Positions 1-5,516 of a stretch of DNA of 5,592 nucleotides are shown in pieces. The stretch is from Pseudomonadota bacterium. Its GTDB lineage: Bacteria; Pseudomonadota; Gammaproteobacteria; Xanthomonadales; Xanthomonadaceae. Under the pieces are notes generated by a model. That model saw only the letters and a program-made list of their open reading frames with translations. It was not told the origin of the DNA and did not search any database. The stretch is from contig JAEZCF010000079.1 of assembly GCA_023430045.1 (NCBI GenBank), positions 1 through 5,592 of the forward strand, written 5' to 3'. Made by a program: the position numbers and the translations under genes. Position 1 is the first letter of the stretch; each line of letters begins with the position of its first letter.

Positions 1-1541
1 GTGCCCAGGTGCCCGGCGCTTCCGCGCCGGTGGTGGGCGCCCAGGCCGACGCGCCGCCCACCGGACAGCGGGTGACCGTCACCACCGACGTGCTGCGACT
101 AGTGCTGGACGGCGGCCGCGTGCTGGACGCCGAGCTGCTGCAGTTCCCGCAGACCAAGGACGACAACAGCCCGCCGGTGCGCCTGCTCACCGAAGATCCC
201 GCGCATCCGTACAGCGCGGTCAGCGGCTGGGCCAGCGAGGACAAAAGCGTTCCGGTTCCCGGCAGCAGCGGCTTCACCCTGGTGGGCGACACGCGTGACT
301 TCGTGCTTGCCGACGGCCAGCAGGAGCTGCAGATTCCGTTCGTCTGGAACGGTGCGAACGGCGTGGTCATCGACCGTACCCTGACCCTGTCGCGCAACCA
401 CTACGCCGTGGTGGTCAAGGACGTGGTGCGCAACACCGGTACCGGTGCCTGGAACGGCTACGTCTACCGCACCCTGGACCGCTCGCCGACGATCCTGTCG
501 CGCAGCATGACCAACCCGGATTCCTTCAGCTTCAACGGCGCCACCTGGTTCAGCCCGGAGGGCGGCTACGAGCGTCGCGCGTTCAAGGATTACCTGGACG
601 ACGGCGCCCTGAACCGCAACATCACCGGCGGTTGGCTGGCGATGCTGCAGCACCACTTCTTCACCGCCTGGATCCCGCAGGCCGACCAGGTCGCCCACTA
701 CGTGCTGTCGCAGAGCGAAGGGCGCGACCAGATCGAAGCGCGCGGTCCGGCCTTCAACGTCGCCCCGGGCCAGCAGGTCAGCACGCAGGCGCGGCTGTGG
801 GTGGGCCCGAAGCTGGTCAACCAGATCGCCAAGGAAGACGTGAAGGGCCTGGACCGCGTGGTCGATTACAGCCGCTTCTCGCTGATGGCGGTGATCGGCC
901 AGGGCCTGTTCTGGGTGTTGAACCAGGTCCACAAGATCGTCAACAACTGGGGCTGGGCCATCGTCGGCCTGGTGGTGCTGCTGAAGCTGGTGCTGTATCC
1001 GCTGTCGGCGGTGCAGTACAAGAGTGGCGCCAAGATGCGTCGCTTCCAGCCGCGCATCGCGCAGTTGAAGGAACGCTATGGCGACGACCGCCAGAAGTTC
1101 CAGACGGCGATGATGGAGCTGTACAAGAAGGAAAAGATCAATCCGATGGGCGGCTGCCTGCCGATCCTCATCCAGATGCCGATTTTCTTCGCGCTGTACT
1201 GGGTGCTGGTGGAATCGGTGGAACTGCGCCAGGCCCCCTGGTTGGGCTGGATCCAGGACCTCACCGCGCGCGATCCGTATTTCATCCTGCCGATCATCAA
1301 CATGGCGGTGATGTGGGCCACGCAGAAGCTGACGCCGGCGCCGGGCATGGACCCGATGCAGCAGAAGATGATGCAGATGATGCCGCTGGTGTTCGGCGTC
1401 ATGATGGCCTTCATGCCGTCCGGCCTGGTGCTGTACTGGGTGGTCAACGGTGGCCTGGGCCTGCTGCAGCAGTGGTGGATGACCAAGCGCCACGGCGGCG
1501 AGCCGGTCCCGGCTGCCGCAACAGCGGTCAAGAAGAAGTAA
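1..1541 (+). CDS. yidC: Membrane protein insertase YidC (5' end outside the window)
   Basis: Inner-membrane insertase of the YidC/Oxa1/Alb3 family, which inserts and folds membrane proteins alone or with SecYEG. The reading frame begins at base 3 and is open to the left edge, and about 50-60 residues including the first membrane helix should lie upstream. The large periplasmic domain runs to about base 870 (motifs ETD-like VTTDVLRL, GGWLAMLQHHFFTAWIP, LWVGPKL). The conserved insertase core follows: an amphipathic segment and TM2 (about 890-1015, ending YPLSAVQYKSGAKMR), the cytoplasmic coiled loop (1030-1140), TM3 (MGGCLPILIQMPIFFALYW, from 1146), TM4 (about 1279-1325), and TM5-TM6 (MPLVFGVMMAFMPSGLVLYW). 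The tail is basic (KKK). The groove position that is Arg366 in E. coli is lysine here (codon 984-986). Identity is certain from alignment by eye with E. coli YidC. It is followed by its own terminator and then mnmE. Confidence 0.97.
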   Translation, partial: AQVPGASAPVVGAQADAPPTGQRVTVTTDVLRLVLDGGRVLDAELLQFPQTKDDNSPPVRLLTEDPAHPYSAVSGWASEDKSVPVPGSSGFTLVGDTRDFVLADGQQELQIPFVWNGANGVVIDRTLTLSRNHYAVVVKDVVRNTGTGAWNGYVYRTLDRSPTILSRSMTNPDSFSFNGATWFSPEGGYERRAFKDYLDDGALNRNITGGWLAMLQHHFFTAWIPQADQVAHYVLSQSEGRDQIEARGPAFNVAPGQQVSTQARLWVGPKLVNQIAKEDVKGLDRVVDYSRFSLMAVIGQGLFWVLNQVHKIVNNWGWAIVGLVVLLKLVLYPLSAVQYKSGAKMRRFQPRIAQLKERYGDDRQKFQTAMMELYKKEKINPMGGCLPILIQMPIFFALYWVLVESVELRQAPWLGWIQDLTARDPYFILPIINMAVMWATQKLTPAPGMDPMQQKMMQMMPLVFGVMMAFMPSGLVLYWVVNGGLGLLQQWWMTKRHGGEPVPAAATAVKKK

Positions 1542-1550
1542 GTTCACCGG

Positions 1551-1573
1551 GTAGAGCCGGGCACTGCCCGGCT
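1551..1573 (+). repeat. SMAG-type (GTAG) extragenic palindrome
   Basis: A GTAG tetranucleotide (1551-1554) is followed by a perfect 8-bp stem, AGCCGGGC (1555-1562) and GCCCGGCT (1566-1573), with loop ACT. A 23-nt unit made of 5' GTAG plus a GC-rich hairpin is the hallmark of the SMAG repeats of Stenotrophomonas maltophilia, a REP family of intergenic regions linked to RAYT transposases. It lies 10 bp after the yidC stop, between yidC and its terminator. The hairpin is seen directly; the family name is from recalled knowledge. REPs of this type can protect mRNA 3' ends. Confidence 0.75.
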
Positions 1574-1583
1574 GACCTGCAAC

Positions 1584-1614
1584 AGACCCGCCTCACGGCG
1601 GGTTTGTTCGTTCT
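1584..1614 (+). terminator. Rho-independent terminator of yidC
   Basis: Stem ACCCGCC (1586-1592) and GGCGGGT (1597-1603) with loop TCAC. It extends by G1585-T1604 (wobble) and A1584-T1605. A T-rich tail follows (TTTGTTCGTT). It sits 45 bp past the yidC stop and only 18 bp before the mnmE ATG, so mnmE probably needs read-through or a promoter in the very short remaining gap. Confidence 0.75.
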
Positions 1615-1631
1615 GGCCGCCACCGCGCACA

Positions 1632-2993
1632 ATGCAGCCCATGGATACCACCGTCACCGACACCATTGTTGCCATCGCCACCGCACCCGGCGCCGGTGGC
1701 GTCGGCATGCTGCGCCTGTCAGGACCGCGCGCGGCCGCGATCGCCATGGTGCTCGGCGCTCCGACGCTGCGACCGCGCCACGCCCACCATGTGCGCCTGC
1801 GCGATGCCGATGGCGACGTGATGGACGATGGCATCGTGCTGTGGTTCCCGGCACCGAACAGCTTCACCGGCGAAGAGGTGGTGGAACTGCAGGGACATGG
1901 CAGCCCGGTGGTACTGCAGCAGCTGGTGGCCCGCTGCATCGCGCTCGGTGCACGCCAGGCGCGTCCGGGCGAGTTCAGCGAGCGAGCCTTCCTCAACGGC
2001 AAACTGGACCTGGCCCAGGCCGAGGCCATTGCCGATCTGATCGCCGCCGGTGACAACCGTGCCGCGCGTGCGGCACGGCGTTCGCTGGATGGCGTGTTCT
2101 CGCGCCGGGTGGAGGAGATCGCCGAACAGCTGGTGCTGCTGCGCATCCATGTCGAAGCGGCGATCGATTTCGCCGACGAGCCGCTGGATACGCTGGGCGG
2201 CGAACAGGTGCGTCGCGGCCTGCAGCAGGCACGCGAGGCATTGGCACTGCTGCGCCGTGACGCCGAACGTGGGCGTCGCCTGCGCGATGGCCTGCATGCG
2301 GTACTGATCGGCCCGCCCAATGCCGGCAAGAGCTCGCTGCTCAATGCCCTGGCGGGCAGCGAACGGGCGATCGTCACCGACATTGCCGGCACCACCCGCG
2401 ACACCCTGCGCGAAACCATCCGTCTGGACGGTCTGGAGCTGACGCTGGTCGATACGGCGGGCCTGCGCGAGGGCGGCGATGCGATCGAACGCGAAGGCAT
2501 GCGCCGCGCCCGTGCAGAGATCGAGCGCACCGACCTGGCCCTGATCGTGCTGGATGCACGCGACCCTGCCGCCGGCGAAGCGGCCATCGGCAATTCGCTG
2601 CTGGCCGTGCCCCACCGCCTCCATATCCACAACAAATCTGACCTCCTGCCGGAAAAGGGGACGGACCCCGCCTCCGTCCCCGACCGTGTGTTCGTATCCG
2701 CCGCTACCGGTGCCGGATTGGACGAGCTGCATGCACGGTTGCGGGCCATCGCCAGTGCCGGCGCGGGCGAGCAGGTGGAAGGAGAATTTTCCGCACGCAC
2801 CCGGCATGTGGATGCCATCGAACGTGCGCAGCAGCATGTCCTGCAGGCCGATGGCGAGCTGGCGCACGAACATCTGGAACTGGCGGCCGAAGAACTGCGG
2901 CTGGCCCATGAGGCGCTGGGCGAGATCACCGGACAGATGAGCGCGGACGACCTGCTGGGGCGGATCTTCTCCAGTTTCTGCATCGGTAAGTAG
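1632..2993 (+). CDS. mnmE: tRNA uridine-5-carboxymethylaminomethyl modification GTPase MnmE (TrmE)
   Basis: GTPase that works with the FAD enzyme MnmG to add the (carboxymethyl)aminomethyl group to C5 of the wobble uridine of certain tRNAs, in the cytoplasm. At 453 aa it matches the family (E. coli 454). The N-terminal formyl-THF-binding/dimerisation domain (about 1-120) opens with DTIVAIATAPGAGGVG and contains PGEFSERAFLNGKLDL. A helical domain with an inserted G domain follows. G1 is GPPNAGKS at 227-234, the K-loop switch I is GTTRD at 253-257, G3 is DTAGL at 274-278, and G4 is NKSD at 334-337. The C-terminal FCIGK motif, with the catalytic cysteine 451, is intact. The start may be ATG 1632 or, three codons in, ATG 1641; neither has a Shine-Dalgarno. 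The loop between G4 and SAATG carries an unusual hairpin sequence. The second base position of the terminal palindrome coincides with the stop codon TAG. Confidence 0.97.
   Translation: MQPMDTTVTDTIVAIATAPGAGGVGMLRLSGPRAAAIAMVLGAPTLRPRHAHHVRLRDADGDVMDDGIVLWFPAPNSFTGEEVVELQGHGSPVVLQQLVARCIALGARQARPGEFSERAFLNGKLDLAQAEAIADLIAAGDNRAARAARRSLDGVFSRRVEEIAEQLVLLRIHVEAAIDFADEPLDTLGGEQVRRGLQQAREALALLRRDAERGRRLRDGLHAVLIGPPNAGKSSLLNALAGSERAIVTDIAGTTRDTLRETIRLDGLELTLVDTAGLREGGDAIEREGMRRARAEIERTDLALIVLDARDPAAGEAAIGNSLLAVPHRLHIHNKSDLLPEKGTDPASVPDRVFVSAATGAGLDELHARLRAIASAGAGEQVEGEFSARTRHVDAIERAQQHVLQADGELAHEHLELAAEELRLAHEALGEITGQMSADDLLGRIFSSFCIGK
2657..2681 (+). repeat. 9-bp inverted repeat inside mnmE, REP-like
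   Basis: Perfect arms GGGGACGGA (2657-2665) and TCCGTCCCC (2673-2681) flank a 7-nt loop. The left arm is preceded by AAAA. It encodes residues about 342-350 (KGTDPASVP) in the surface loop between the NKSD motif and the G5-like SAATG, a place where MnmE proteins vary. The hairpin is observed; that it is a remnant of a dispersed repeat is inference from my recollection of AAAAGGGGACGGA-type repeats in xanthomonad genomes. Confidence 0.45.
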
Positions 2994-3012
2994 TGCCGGT
3001 CTCGGCCCGGCT
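2990..3012 (+). repeat. Degenerate SMAG-like palindrome overlapping the mnmE stop codon
   Basis: GTAG (2990-2993) is followed by an 8-nt arm TGCCGGTC (2994-3001), loop TCG and arm GCCCGGCT (3005-3012). This is exactly the 4+8+3+8 geometry of the perfect element at 1551-1573. Six of eight positions pair, with mismatches at T2994/T3012 and T3000/C3006. The TAG of GTAG is the stop codon of mnmE. The following TGTTTTCC could let the stem (GCCGG 2995-2999 with CCGGC 3007-3011) act as a weak terminator for mnmE. Confidence 0.55.
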
Positions 3013-3234
3013 GTTTTCCAGCGCACTGCAACCGCCTGACAACGCGCGGCCCGGACCGGAAAGGACGCCGCGTCTTGTTGCACGGCCCCCCGGGTCCGAC
3101 AACGCTGCGCGCACCATTGAACAGATCGATCGACACGAGCTCGTTTCTTCACGCTGTAACACCACCCCGGCATCATGCGCGGCTCCTTTCCAGGCCCCGC
3201 CACTGCGGCGCGGTCGCATGAACCGAGGTACAGG
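2994..3234. other. Intergenic gap between mnmE and the phosphodiesterase gene
   Basis: 241 bp with no supportable gene. The frame open from 2993 into the next gene is cysteine-, arginine- and proline-rich and looks like a high-G+C artefact. Visible elements are the SMAG-like hairpin at its left edge, a 10-bp palindrome ACGAGCTCGT (3136-3145), and a possible but unconvincing -10 element TGTAAC (3155-3160). I could not find a paired -35, so the promoter of the downstream gene is not located. Confidence 0.5.
3225..3229 (+). promoter_or_regulatory. Ribosome binding site deciding the GTG start
   Basis: GAGGT at 3225-3229 is 5 nt before GTG 3235. It is the only good Shine-Dalgarno in the region; the in-frame ATG at 3175 has none. 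This supports starting the protein 20 codons inside the longest ORF. Confidence 0.65.
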
Positions 3235-4332
3235 GTGTCGAAGGTGTCGTGGCGTTGTGCATTGCTGTTGTTGCTGGTCGTGGCACCCTGCATGGCCATG
3301 AGTGAACAATCCACCGGCATCGCCCCCGCCAGGGCTTCCGTCTACGCGCATCGCGGCGCCAGTGCGCTGCTGCCCGAACACACCCTGGCAGCCTACGCGC
3401 AGGCCATCGCCGACGGCGCGGACTACATCGAACCGGATCTGGTGATGACCCGGGACGGCGTGCTGGTCGCCCGCCATGAGAACGAGATCGGTGGTACCAC
3501 CGATGTCGCCAGCCGCAGCGAATTCGCCGACCGCCGCACCCGCAAGATCATCGACGCTGAAACGGTGGAGGGCTGGTTCACCGAAGACTTCACCCTGGCC
3601 GAACTGAAGACGCTGTACGTGCGCGAGCGGCTGCCACACCTGCGCAGCACCGCCTTCGACGGGCAGTTCCGCATCGCCACCTTCGATGAGATCCTGGCGT
3701 TCCTGGTACAGCAGGCCGGCCGCGCGGGCAAGGGCATCGGACTGGTGCCGGAGATCAAGCATTCCGGCTACTTCCAGTCCATCGGCCTGCCGATGGAGGA
3801 CAAGGTGCTGGCCGCGCTGCGCGCCAATCCTTACACCAACGTCGGGCCGGTGACGCTGCAGTCCTTCGAAACCGCCAACCTGCGCGCCCTGCGAGCAAGG
3901 ATCGGCCGCGACAGCAACATCCGCCTGCTGCAGCTGGTCGGAAAAGGACCGCAGACGCCGGCGGACATCGTCAAGGCCGGCGGCATGCTGACCTACGCGC
4001 GGATGCTCACGCCTGCCGGGTTGAAGGACGTGGCCGCCTATGCCGATGGCATCGGGCCGGAGCTGCGTTCGGTCATTCCGCTGGATGCCAACGGTGCGCT
4101 GGGCACGCCGACGACACTGGTGCGCGATGCGCATGCGGTGGGATTGATGGTAGTTCCGTATACATTCCGTCCGGAGAACGCATTCATCGCCGGCAATCTG
4201 CGCAAGGGCGCGGACAACACACGCAATGACGCGGGATCGATCGCGGAAATGCGTGCTTACCTGAACACCGGCATCGATGCGTTCTTCACCGATGATCCGG
4301 CGCTGGGCCGCAGGGCGGTGGACGGGGACTGA
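3235..4332 (+). CDS. glpQ: Periplasmic glycerophosphodiester phosphodiesterase, GlpQ type
   Basis: Hydrolyses glycerophosphodiesters (deacylated phospholipids) to glycerol-3-phosphate and an alcohol. From GTG 3235 it is 365 aa, close to E. coli GlpQ (358). The N-terminus is a classic signal peptide: SKVSWR, then a leucine-rich core, with likely cleavage after CMA at residue 21. A Pro sits before the only suitable Cys, which argues against a lipoprotein. The GDPD barrel shows HRGAS at 39-43 (catalytic His39), PEHTL at 47-51, the metal ligands E66 and D68 in IEPDLVMTRDG, and the second catalytic His81 in RHEN. PEIKHSG carries the likely third metal ligand E173, and the terminal FFTDDP is at 350-355. 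The ORF can extend to ATG 3175, but that adds 20 residues ahead of the signal peptide without a Shine-Dalgarno. No glycerol transporter or kinase gene is adjacent, so it looks monocistronic. The family is certain; the exact orthology to GlpQ is less so. Confidence 0.9.
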   Translation: MSKVSWRCALLLLLVVAPCMAMSEQSTGIAPARASVYAHRGASALLPEHTLAAYAQAIADGADYIEPDLVMTRDGVLVARHENEIGGTTDVASRSEFADRRTRKIIDAETVEGWFTEDFTLAELKTLYVRERLPHLRSTAFDGQFRIATFDEILAFLVQQAGRAGKGIGLVPEIKHSGYFQSIGLPMEDKVLAALRANPYTNVGPVTLQSFETANLRALRARIGRDSNIRLLQLVGKGPQTPADIVKAGGMLTYARMLTPAGLKDVAAYADGIGPELRSVIPLDANGALGTPTTLVRDAHAVGLMVVPYTFRPENAFIAGNLRKGADNTRNDAGSIAEMRAYLNTGIDAFFTDDPALGRRAVDGD

Positions 4333-4412
4333 GCCGCGTTGTCGCGACGATGGGAAGGGCGAATGCGTTTGCCCAGCATGGCACGGCCCTATCGGGGCAG
4401 TTCGACGCGATG

Positions 4413-4483
4413 AAAAAAAGGCGGAGCGGGAACGCCCCACGCACTACCCGCCACGGAACCGGCAGGACGATGCGCTCTCCGCC
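4413..4483 (-). terminator. Possible complex terminator for the minus strand (rhomboid 3' end or small RNA)
   Basis: Read on the minus strand, GGCGGAG (4483 to 4477) can pair perfectly with CTCCGCC (4426 to 4420), which is followed at once by TTTTTTT (4419 to 4413). The 50-nt interior can form CCTGCC/GGCGGG with one wobble pair. A short alternative stem, GGCG (4436-4433) with CGCC (4423-4420), is nearer to a conventional terminator. The T run is the only long one in the window. The function is inferred; the large loop makes it a non-standard terminator. Confidence 0.35.
4425..4447 (-). repeat. Very degenerate SMAG-like palindrome next to the T tract
   Basis: On the minus strand GTAG (4447-4444) is followed by TGCGTGGG, loop GCG and TTCCCGCT, the same 4+8+3+8 spacing as the other two elements. 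Six of eight positions pair, two of them G-T wobbles. Given the weak stem this may be chance. Confidence 0.25.
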
Positions 4484-4637
4484 GTGCCCAAGAGGGGGGC
4501 AAGTACAGAAACGATCACTCCAGACAGAACGGGATGCCCATCCCGACTGGAGGGAGCGCTCCAGCCCCGACATCGTCGCCAACGACGTTCATGCGCGATA
4601 TGGGGAAAACTTGAAAGCGGTAGAGGCACCGACTGAC

Positions 4638-4654
4638 GATCAGCGTTGCTGATC
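4638..4654 (-). repeat. Perfect 7-bp hairpin over the rhomboid stop codon
   Basis: GATCAGC (4638-4644) and GCTGATC (4648-4654) with a 3-nt loop form a perfect inverted repeat. It covers the last codons (DQQR) and the TGA of the rhomboid gene (complement 4640-4642). No T tract follows on either side, so it is not a canonical terminator. It may stabilise the transcript end. Confidence 0.5.
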
Positions 4655-5410
4655 ATCCGGGCGCCGGAAAGGCAGCACCACGTAATCCCGGCCTTCGCGC
4701 GGCTGCCACAGCACCGGTACGCGACGCGGCGATGGCGGCTCCAGTTCATCATCCGGCCATGGCTCTGCGGACTCTTCCTCGTCTTCCCAGCTGTAACGCT
4801 GTCGCGGCGGCAGAGGGTCGCTGTGGCGGAACAACAGCGCGGCGATGATGCCGGCGAACGCGCCCCCCATGTGCGATTGCCACGAGACGCCAGGCGTGTG
4901 CGGCAGCACCGTCATCAACATGCCGCCATAGAACAGCATGCCGATCAGCCCGGTGGCGATGGCTGCGCGATCCCGACGCAGCAGCCCGAGGCTGGCCAGC
5001 AGGAACATCAGACCGTGGGTGACGCCGCTGGCGCCCAGGTGCCGGCTGCCGGGATCGCCCAGCAACCACGCGCCGATCCCCGATCCCACCCACAACAGGG
5101 GCAGGGCGCGCAGCGTGGCCTTCGGATACACGCTGCCGGCCAGCGTGCCCAGGATCAGGATGGCGATGCTGTTGGCGGCGATGTGTTCCACCGAACCGTG
5201 CAGCAGCGGCGCGCCGAGCAGTCCCAGCAGGCCGCCGCGTTCCAGCGGCGCCACCGCCCAGCGGGCCCAGTCGAAATGGTCCTGCAGCGAGAACACCGCC
5301 ACCAGCAGCAGCACGGCGCCCAGGCTCAGGTTGAAGGCGCGCAGGATGCGCAGGCGGTCGCCCGGCGGGGGCGCGGGCTGACCGGTGGGAGCAGGGACGT
5401 TGCTGTTCAT
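4640..5410 (-). CDS. Rhomboid family intramembrane serine protease
   Basis: Polytopic inner-membrane protease that cleaves transmembrane substrates within the bilayer. The 256-aa protein has the full rhomboid signature: LLHGSVEHIAANS at 69-81, in which H76 and N80 match the oxyanion-side His150 and Asn154 of E. coli GlpG; GASG at 126-129 with nucleophile S128; and SHMGGAFAG at 179-187 with catalytic H180. About six membrane helices can be drawn (roughly 25-41, 59-95 as a loop plus helix, 98-118, 124-143, 150-168, 177-195). The N-terminus is a short Pro-rich cytosolic segment. There is no GlpG-type N-terminal cytoplasmic domain. The C-terminal 60 residues are soluble and unusual: a strongly acidic stretch (WEDEEESAEPWPDDELEPP), then a basic/proline end. 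The start ATG (5410-5408) has only a poor GGGG immediately upstream, but no other in-frame start fits. Substrates are unknown. It converges on the phosphodiesterase gene. Confidence 0.92.
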   Translation of the reverse strand: MNSNVPAPTGQPAPPPGDRLRILRAFNLSLGAVLLLVAVFSLQDHFDWARWAVAPLERGGLLGLLGAPLLHGSVEHIAANSIAILILGTLAGSVYPKATLRALPLLWVGSGIGAWLLGDPGSRHLGASGVTHGLMFLLASLGLLRRDRAAIATGLIGMLFYGGMLMTVLPHTPGVSWQSHMGGAFAGIIAALLFRHSDPLPPRQRYSWEDEEESAEPWPDDELEPPSPRRVPVLWQPREGRDYVVLPFRRPDDQQR

Positions 5411-5516
5411 ACCCCAGCAATGGCGGTGTTCACCGCGAAACCAACCCCGGCAAGGCGGGAAAATGGCGGCGGCAGGCGGGACAATCGCCGCCGGCCGCCG
5501 CTCATCCTGTCCTGGC
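5411..5516. other. Upstream region of the rhomboid gene with a 14-bp palindrome
   Basis: 106 bp between two minus-strand genes. GCGGTG (5423-5428) and CACCGC (5431-5436) form a palindrome around a TT centre, ending 13 bp before the rhomboid ATG. It could be an operator or a 5' UTR hairpin. Further upstream are GC-rich GGCGGC/GCCGCC arms that might terminate the preceding gene. I could not identify a convincing -35/-10 pair. Confidence 0.4.

Larger units (their letters stand above)
4333..4639. other. Convergent intergenic region rich in inverted repeats
   Basis: 307 bp between the stop codons of two convergent genes. Overlapping open frames of about 100 codons on both strands have arginine-rich compositions with no recognisable domain, and I do not accept them as genes. 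The region instead contains several hairpins: TGCCC/GGGCA (4485-4501), CGGGATG/CATCCCG (4530-4545) and CTGGAG/CTCCAG (4547-4564). It also has a long-range pair GGCGGAG (4420-4426) with CTCCGCC (4477-4483) beside a seven-base A tract on the plus strand (4413-4419). Nearly all lie so that transcription on the minus strand would end at the T tract. Confidence 0.6.

Noticed and set aside
435..446. Tandem palindrome ACCGGTACCGGT in yidC
   Set aside because: It encodes an in-frame TGTG in the periplasmic domain, and high G+C makes such short palindromes common.
99..1547. 482-codon minus-strand frame opposite yidC
   Set aside because: It is a shadow of yidC, extremely rich in His, Gln and Arg with no domain.
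632..2053. 473-codon plus-strand frame spanning the end of yidC and start of mnmE
   Set aside because: It runs out of frame through two well-supported genes and through a terminator.
1719..3320. Minus-strand open frames of about 530 codons opposite mnmE (1544-3136 and 1719-3320)
   Set aside because: They lie antisense to a certain gene, have no recognisable domain and show the Arg/Ala/Gln-rich composition typical of high-G+C shadow frames.
4344..4579. 9-bp inverted repeat GCGACGATG (4344-4352) and CATCGTCGC (4571-4579) flanking the gap
   Set aside because: The arms are over 200 bp apart and common in composition, with no target-site duplication or transposase, so there is no evidence for an inserted element.
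4620..4642. GTAG at 4620 as another SMAG element
   Set aside because: The following bases do not form the 8-3-8 stem.
4277..4752. Small open frames of about 100 codons in the convergent gap (both strands)
   Set aside because: They overlap each other, have low-complexity basic composition, no good ribosome binding site and no recognisable domain.
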